From: Tribonema minus
Lineage: Eukaryota > Sar > Xanthophyceae > Tribonematales > Tribonemataceae
Assembly (NCBI GenBank): GCA_017506865.1
Contig: JAFCMP010000036.1
Location: 62,001 to 126,000, forward strand
Direction of reading: 5' to 3'
DNA: 64,000 nt
Under the pieces are notes generated by a model. That model did no database searches and was not told the DNA's origin. It worked only from the letters and a program-made list of their open reading frames with translations. Made by a program: the position numbers and the translations under genes. This document shows positions 57,913-64,000 of this stretch, piece by piece (the stretch's first letter is position 1; each line of letters begins with the position of its first letter).

Positions 57913-59828
57913 CGGCGGCGGCGGCGGTGGACAGCCTTGTTGAGACGGCGCATTACACGCAGGCATTCTGGTAACCTACGAAGCGGCAAGGAGCAACAAT
58001 TACGCACGCGTGTCACCTGCAGCAAGCCTGGTTACGTACGAGCGGCAAGGAGGAATGATTATGCGCAGCGCTGCAGGCAGCGGCAGCAGCAGTAGCAGCA
58101 GCATCGGCAGCGGCGATGGAAGTGTGGGTCTATATTTGTAGCCATGGCTCGATGGGCCGCGCTGCTGTCTTTGAGAGTAACACCACGCGAACGCACATAC
58201 GCAGCGCAAGCGGGTCTGAGCCCCCCTGCGCAGCCGCTGCTACGCCGATTACGCAGCTCAGCGCTGTAGTTTTCGGGGGGGCTCAGGGCACTTCCCCTGG
58301 CCGGCGACCTGTGTCGGTAGCACGCACATCATCCGAAAGACGCGCCTATCAACATTGCAGAGGCTGCTGGCATGGTGTGCCTCTCGCAGCGGGCGCTGCC
58401 GCCATACAGCAGCAGCACCAGCGCTGGTGAAACTCTGGCAGCGGGCGCCGTCGCAGCACCAGCAGCATCGCATTGGCATCATCAGATCGTCGTTGATTTA
58501 CAATGGTACAGCGGGAGGACACGCCCTCAGCAACGGCAAGACATACATGGGCCACATGGGATCACTGCTGCGCACGTGTTGAAGCAGGCGCGGACTGTAG
58601 CACCTCTGATGAGCAGGCCTCGGAACATGTATATAAACTTCAGAGGATGCGCGGATCATGCTGCCGCACGTGCATAATGTTTGCTCGTTGACGCCTTGCG
58701 TCGCAGCGCTGCGCCTGGTGACCACTGTGTTGTAGGCTTGCTGATGCCGTATGGCCATGTCATTCAATCATTGATGGTGATCTTGCATTATAGCAGGGGT
58801 TATCACGACTCCACCCCCGGAGTCAGCCAACGACTCCGCTCCGACTCCGCTCCGGCCGGAGCGGAGTCGGAGTCGTTCGGCCCATCTCATTGCTCCGCGG
58901 AGTCGGAGTCGGAGTCGTTCGCCGAGCAAGTTGCTCCGGCCGGAGTCGGAGCGGAGTCGTACAGTTGCTCCGGAGCGAAGGGCCCTGACTCCTTTAGTTG
59001 AGCACGCGTTGAGCACGCACGCAGCATATTCGGTGCATGCGGTACAACTGCTGGTCTGTGGCTCCAAGTGGCCCAGAGACAGGCAATACCTAGTTTGAGG
59101 AGGAAATGTCTGGTAAAAGGCAGGGTCGGAGTCGCACCGGAGTCGTCGCTGACTCCGCTCCGACTCCGCTCCGGCCGGAGCGGAGTCGGAGTCGTTCGGG
59201 CCATCGCTTTGCTCCTCGGAGTCGGAGTTGGAGTCGTACAGCAATGGGTGCCAGCTCCCCGGAGCGGAGTCGGAGTCGTAGGCAAATGAGTCACAGCTCC
59301 GCGGAGCGGAGTTGGAGTCGTACAGATATCGAGGAGTCGTGATAACCCCTGATTTATAGACGTTGCCACTTTGTGTGACAGCGGTACAGACTCTGGTAGC
59401 AAGCTTGATGCGATCAATTTGTGCTTTCGTTCCCCAAGTGAGCATGCACACAAAGTGCATTGACCTTGACAAATGCCGTCACGCCAGCTGTTGCTTTCAC
59501 TATAGTCGCATCACATTTCCAACTCTACTGCGGAGCTTTTGTTTTGCTACATATCCTTGAAAGGCGTCATTTAGAAACTTTTTTTGCGAAAAAACTCAAG
59601 CGCCAGTGCTCAGCGCTGAAGTACGTGGATGATCACAGAGTAATGCCAGCAAAAACGAGTTTATGCGGCTCTGTAAGTCGGGCTTCCTGCTGAGAGATCT
59701 GACTTCTGCCGAGCCCTGAGTGGGGGCAGTTTAAAATGTTCAGGCACCTCAACAAACCAGTAAGGACAAGAAGGCCAGATCATCATCAGTACGTCATCAT
59801 TACGCGCGCACGCAGCGCGCAGCCGCCG
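57913..59828. other. Convergent intergenic region containing a MITE
   Basis: About 1.9 kb between genes ending towards each other. A short imperfect direct repeat (GCGGCAAGGAG with flanks) occurs at about 57968 and 58030. A terminal-inverted-repeat element occupies 58794-59351. No gene is visible in the remainder. Confidence 0.55.
58794..59351. mobile_element. hAT-like MITE with perfect 19-base terminal inverted repeats
   Basis: The ends are CAGGGGTTATCACGACTCC (58794-58812) and its exact reverse complement (59333-59351). The CAGGGGTT terminus is typical of hAT-superfamily elements. The flanks CATTATAG and ATTTATAG match at 6 of 8 bases, suggesting a decayed 8-base target duplication. The 558-base element encodes no transposase, so it is non-autonomous. 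Its interior is dense in GAGTCGGAGTCG-type repeats and holds two long GC-rich palindromes centred at about 58855 and 59174. Confidence 0.82.
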
Positions 59829-62800
59829 TCACGCATACGCCTGCCGCGCCGCCCCCTGCTGCGGCGACGGCGCCCCGCCCCCCGCCTCCGCCCCCGCCGC
59901 CGCCGCGCCCCCCCCCTTCTCCCCCCCCCCCTCCCCCTCCCCCTCGTCCCCATCCGCCGCGTTGTACGCGCGGATCTGCTCATCCACTTCCTCCGCGGTG
60001 CAGCGCCTGAAGTCAGCGCTCGACACGGGCTGCCCTAGCACGGGGTCCGTCCCGACCCAGGGGGGCCCCGCCGCCGCGCCCCCCCCCTGCTCCGCCTCCC
60101 AGCGCAGCGCGCGCGCGTACTCCGATAGCAGCGCCGGCAGGCGCGACACGGGGCACACGCACCAGTCGCCGCGCTCCATGTGGCGCCCCGTGACGGCGCA
60201 CATGGGCAGCGCGTCGCGCGTCGCCGCGCACTCGAGCGCCGTCGCGGCGAGCGGCGCGCCCGTGATGGGGCACGGCGTGCACACCTCCGGCGCCTCCGGC
60301 TCGCGGCTCGGGCGGCGCACGATCGCCTCGATGCTGCGCCGGTACTTCTTGTCGATCTGAAGCATTGGGGGGGGGGGGGGGGGGGACTTGTTAGCGATGC
60401 GGCGCAGGGGGGGGGGGGGGGGGGGTTAAGGGGGTAAGGCAGGTAGCTGCTCCGCGGACGCGCATGGTGTGTCGCCATGTCTGCGGTAGCTCGGGGCTTT
60501 AGGGGGGGTGCGTGAGATGGTGGCAGCGGTTGTGCGGCGCTCGGCGCGCCCGCACGATGCATTGCGTCAACAACGCACCCACGAAGCATCTCTTGTATGT
60601 TTTGCGGCACACAGCGCATGCGCACGGGCCATGCCTTTTTCGCGCAGCGTACTCACCCTGGCATGCGTTTCTTTGCGTCTTTTCACGCTGTGACGTGCCT
60701 TCGCACATGGACTCCGCAAATCGATTGTCGCCACACACGGGCCAAGCCACTATCAGCAATACAAAGCCCCCCTGCCCCCCCCCCCTCACCTGGCCCCGGT
60801 GCTCCGGCCGCATGAGCACGCTCGCGTACTCGAACGCGCTCTCGCGCAGGCCCGCGCGCTGGCACTCGATGACGCAGCTCGTGAGCACGGCGACCGTGTG
60901 CGCGGGGAAGCGCGACGCGGAGCGCGCGACGCGCAACAGCATGCGCGCCGCGCCCTCGTGCTCGCCGCGGCGCGCGAGGCGCTTGGCGAGCGTGTACGAG
61001 TGCAGCAGCAGGAACGGGCGCCGCAGCGCCTGCGGCACGCGCGCGCGCTGGTCCTCGAGGCGCCGTATCGCCTCGTAGAGGACGGCGTGCGCCTCGCGGT
61101 AGTTGCCGAGGTCCTGCCAGCGGTCAGGGTTAGCATTAGGGTTGGAGTTGGGGTTGGGGTTGGACTTGGGCTAGGGTTAGAATTAGGGTCAGACGGAGCA
61201 CTGCATCCGTTGGAAAGCGGCTGCCGAGTGAGGGCTAGGGTTATGAAGGGTCAGGCAAAGCGCTGCCATCCGTTGAAAGCAGTTGTCGTGGGTTCTGTCG
61301 CTCAAGCGGTCAGGCTTACGGGCAGGTTTATGCGGAGCGCTGCTGTGTCCGTCAGAATGCACACATGGCAAGCAATCCTACACCCAGCAGCGAGCAGTTG
61401 TCGAGCCAGCGGCCATAACTGCCGCCTCTGGTGCGAACGCATGTAGACACCAGCGAGCAGCAGCGCGCTCACTGACACATATCTGGCACAGGACCGCTTT
61501 ACGCAGCGTCACAGCACCACAAACTTCAACTGTGTGACGCGCGCACATAGCGCAACCTTGCCACCCCACACGCGACCGGCAACAGCGCGCGCACGCACCT
61601 GCTCCTGACGCGCGATGATGATGGCCGTCTTGGCCGCCTGCTGGTAGTTGCCGAGCGCGAGGTACAGGCGGTAGATGTGATTCGGGTCCTTGGGGACGCC
61701 GTCCGTCTCGCCCATGAGGTAGTCGATGAGGGTGTGCGTGAGCATGTCGTTGCGCGCGCGCCCGACGACGTCTATCGCCGCCGCGACCTCCGCCTCGCCG
61801 CGCTGCAGCAGCAGCTTGAGCGCGCGGTGGTGCTGCCCGCACGCCGCGTAGTGCCGCCCTGCCGCCCCCAGCTCCCCCTGCGCCTCGTAGTAGCGCGCCA
61901 CGCGCAGCGCGTCCGCCGGCGGCAGCGCCCCTGCCGCCGCCGCGCCGCCGCCGCCGCCGCCGCCGCCGCGTGCGCGCGCCCCGACGAACGCCGCCATCTG
62001 CCCGTGCGCGCGCGCCAGCTCGAAGGCCTCGTCCGCGCGCTGCGCCATGAGCAGGAACTCGATGGCGCCGCCCCAGTCGCCGGCGGCGGCGCAGTAGCGC
62101 GAGACCGTCTCCGCGCCCGCGGCGCTCGCGGTCGCGCGCACGATCGCGAAGGCGCGCTCCGGCTGCGGTGGCGGCGGCGCAGCGGCGCGGCGGCATGGCG
62201 GCGAGTATGTGTGAGAGGAGCACGTGCGACGCGCAGCAGCGGGGGGGCGGCGGCGCACACCGGGCGAGCTGCAGTGAGGGTTTGATGAGAGAAGGTTGGT
62301 GCTGCTGCAGCGGTTACGGTTTCCGGCAAGCTTGCAATGTTTGCTGGCTGCTGCTGCTGCTGCGTGCAGGCGTCGAGCAAGCCGCACACTCGAAGTGCAG
62401 CATGCGCTGCTGCAGCAGGGTGGCTGCTGACAAAGGAGTAGAGGGGGCGTCGCGTGACGAGCTCGCTGGTACCGCGTGCTTCAAACTTTTATCTCGCCAT
62501 TACACAAACCAGAGCGGGAGTGCCATGCGCTGCGATGCTCGCCAGAGACGCGCAGTAAAGCGGGGAGGCGAGAGTCACCTGGTCCAGTTGGTCGAGGCAC
62601 AGGCGCACGACGGCGTCCATGTCGCGTGCGCGCTCGTGCGCCGCCGCGGCCGCGTCCCACTGGCCCGCCGCCTCGCACGCGCGCGCGTACTGCCCCAGCA
62701 GCTTGGGCAGCGTCACCTGCGCGGAACGAGGGAGGAGAGGGGGGAGGAGGCGGGGGGGGGTTGCTGAGGTTAGAACGGGGCCGTTGTGCTTGGCAAAACG

Positions 62801-63325
62801 TGAATGCTAGGGGAGGAAAGGGGGCATGGGGGGGGTTGAAGGAGGAGCGTTGTGATCGGTGAGATGCGAATGCTCGGCACTGAGCACTGCTGTCCCCATG
62901 GCCGCCAGCCTGGCGGCGACTGGCGCCTGACACTGTCCAATTCCGCGATGATGCGCAGAGGGCGGTGATGCGCGGCCATGACTCGACACATAACACGCAG
63001 CGCGGCTGCAGCGCTCAGCGCAGAACAGGCAGGGCCCCCCTCTGCCCGCGCGCAAAACAGGCACCAATATCGCCAAAACACCGAGCAGCAGCGAAGGCCC
63101 CCCCGTCACACTCATGCGCAAGCGGGGGGCGGGGGGGGCGGCGTGCACAGCGCGTCGCACCTTCGGCGCCACCGACGCGGCCTGCGGCATGTTGCGCGCC
63201 GCCAGGTAGATGGCGAGCGCCCTCTCGAAGTGGCCGCTCGCCTCCCACAGCGCCGCCGCCTCCGCGGGCTGGCGCATGTCCTCCAGTATCGCCGCGCACT
63301 CGCGCAGCAGCCGCACGCCGTAGCT

Positions 63326-63381
<56 letters not shown>

Positions 63382-63391
63382 TGCCGCCACT

Positions 63392-63423
<32 letters not shown>

Positions 63424-63670
63424 CGCTGTCTGCTGCTGCCCGCGCCAGCGCGACGCCGCGCCGCACGTCGCCGAGCCGCAGCGTGCAGCGCGCAACACCG
63501 GCGGCGCAGGTGGCGCGCAGCTGCGCGGCGGCGGCAGCGGCGCTGCTGCCAGTGGCGGCGGCGGCGGCGGCGGCGCCGTCGCCGAGGCCCGCGAGCGCCT
63601 GCTGGAACATGCGCAGCGCCGTGTCGCTCTCGCCGCGGAACTCGAGCTGCTGCGCATATGCCGCGCTGAT
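59829..63670 (-). CDS. WDR19: IFT144/WDR19, intraflagellar transport complex A subunit (C-terminal part)
   Basis: IFT-A subunit needed for retrograde transport and membrane-protein entry in flagella. Exons on the minus strand 63161-63670, 62579-62716, 61599-62162, 60790-61113 and 59829-60356 are all phase 0 and give 687 aa. The N-terminal WD40 half lies beyond base 64000 or was not found, so the gene is partial. The TPR-like solenoid shows YAQQLEFRGESDTALRMFQQ, LLGQYARACEAAGQWDAAAA, AETVSRYCAAAGDWGGAIEF and HSYTLAKRLARRGEHEGAAR. The conserved end shows KKYRRSIEAIVRRP, a CAVTGRHM segment and CPVSRLPALLSEY. Poly-Gly is inserted near the start of the visible part. The second Cys of CPxC-type zinc pairs is replaced (CPIT, CPVS). 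The protein ends in a Gly/Ala-rich tail beyond the usual length. Its presence means the organism has flagella. Confidence 0.9.
60363..60426 (+). repeat. Poly-G tracts (poly-C on the coding strand) at the WDR19 last-exon acceptor
   Basis: Two runs of about 18 G bases on the plus strand lie directly upstream, on the coding strand, of the acceptor for the last WDR19 exon. There they read as poly-C before AATGCTTCAG. Confidence 0.8.
61124..61245 (-). repeat. Telomere-like repeats forming a WDR19 3' splice site
   Basis: Degenerate GGGTTA units on the plus strand (CCCTAA on the coding strand) fill the intron just before the acceptor GACCGCTGGCAG of the exon starting at 61113. A smaller remnant lies at about 61217-61245. 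The pyrimidine-rich strand is the sense strand, as at 28996-29122. Confidence 0.8.
63310..63421 (-). repeat. Poly-Gly-encoding GGC repeat inside WDR19
   Basis: About 110 bases of near-pure GCC/GGC triplets encode a Gly run with a few Ser, between LARAAADSD and YGVRLLREC. The reading frame is kept. Confidence 0.85.
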
Positions 63671-64000
63671 CTGCCTCGTGGCCGCAGAAGAGGGGGGGGG
63701 GGGGGGAGGGCATGGTCAATTGCGCCTGCGCGTCGGCGGCGGCGGCAGCGGCGCGGCAGCGCCTCAGGCGCCAATCTTGCATCAATTGTTGGCATCTGTG
63801 GGCATTGGTCGTTGAGTCGCGTTCGTGGACCAAAGGCGTGCTGGCTCTGGTCATGTTCCCTTACGGTGAGGGCTAGCTTTGAAGGTAGTACTAGATGAGG
63901 CAAGCACACTGCTCAGACACAAGCAGACTTCACACAATAGACAACTCTGACAATCGGGTGGCATCCGCTCGAACACTTCGGGTTATAGTTAGGATCAGGG
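63671..64000. other. Right edge of the window, probably WDR19 intron
   Basis: No exon recognised. On the coding strand the C-rich tract at about 63689-63709 is the polypyrimidine tract of the WDR19 exon at 63161-63670. Another telomere-like remnant starts at about 63979. Confidence 0.5.

Overview
This window is nuclear DNA from a GC-rich, intron-rich, flagellated single-celled eukaryote. The signs are many spliced genes with GT-AG and some GC-AG introns, ESCRT, spliceosome, lipase-maturation and chromatin genes, an intraflagellar-transport gene, and many TTAGGG-like telomeric motifs inside introns. Triplet-repeat and G/C homopolymer expansion is extreme. A haptophyte-like or similar GC-rich alga fits, but lineage cannot be fixed from the sequence alone. 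No bacterial, organellar, viral or CRISPR features were seen. All exon models were built by hand from splice signals, reading-phase agreement and similarity to remembered protein families.

Layout, left to right: TSG101/Vps23 (79-4549, +); a TPR-repeat protein (5885-14119, +); a doubtful small gene (15282-16024, +); a dual-specificity phosphatase (17527-18746, +); splicing factor SF3B5 (19851-22153, +); a 10-exon coiled-coil protein (22948-31931, +); a small multi-pass membrane protein (33274-34190, -); an Sds3/BRMS1-like corepressor subunit (35321-38269, +); a cell-surface protein with two carbohydrate-binding-like modules (40995-43374, -); a lipase maturation factor (43948-48189, +); a large multi-PHD/AT-hook chromatin protein (49417-57912, +); a hAT-like MITE (58794-59351); and the C-terminal half of IFT144/WDR19 (59829-63670, -), which runs off the right edge. 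The genes are unrelated housekeeping or cell-biology genes, each apparently with its own promoter. Two divergent pairs share short intergenic regions (33-35 kb and 43 kb).

The most unusual signal is structural. Six exons in four genes carry one to three diverged tandem copies of one exon edge together with its splice site (TSG101 exon 5; TPR exons 3, 8 and 9; coiled-coil exon 3; Sds3 exon 3). Some copies look usable as alternative exons. In addition, telomere-like CCCTAA repeats and pure poly-C runs sit exactly where the polypyrimidine tract of a 3' splice site belongs. Together these suggest a genome in which local segmental duplication and simple-repeat expansion continually remodel exon-intron junctions.
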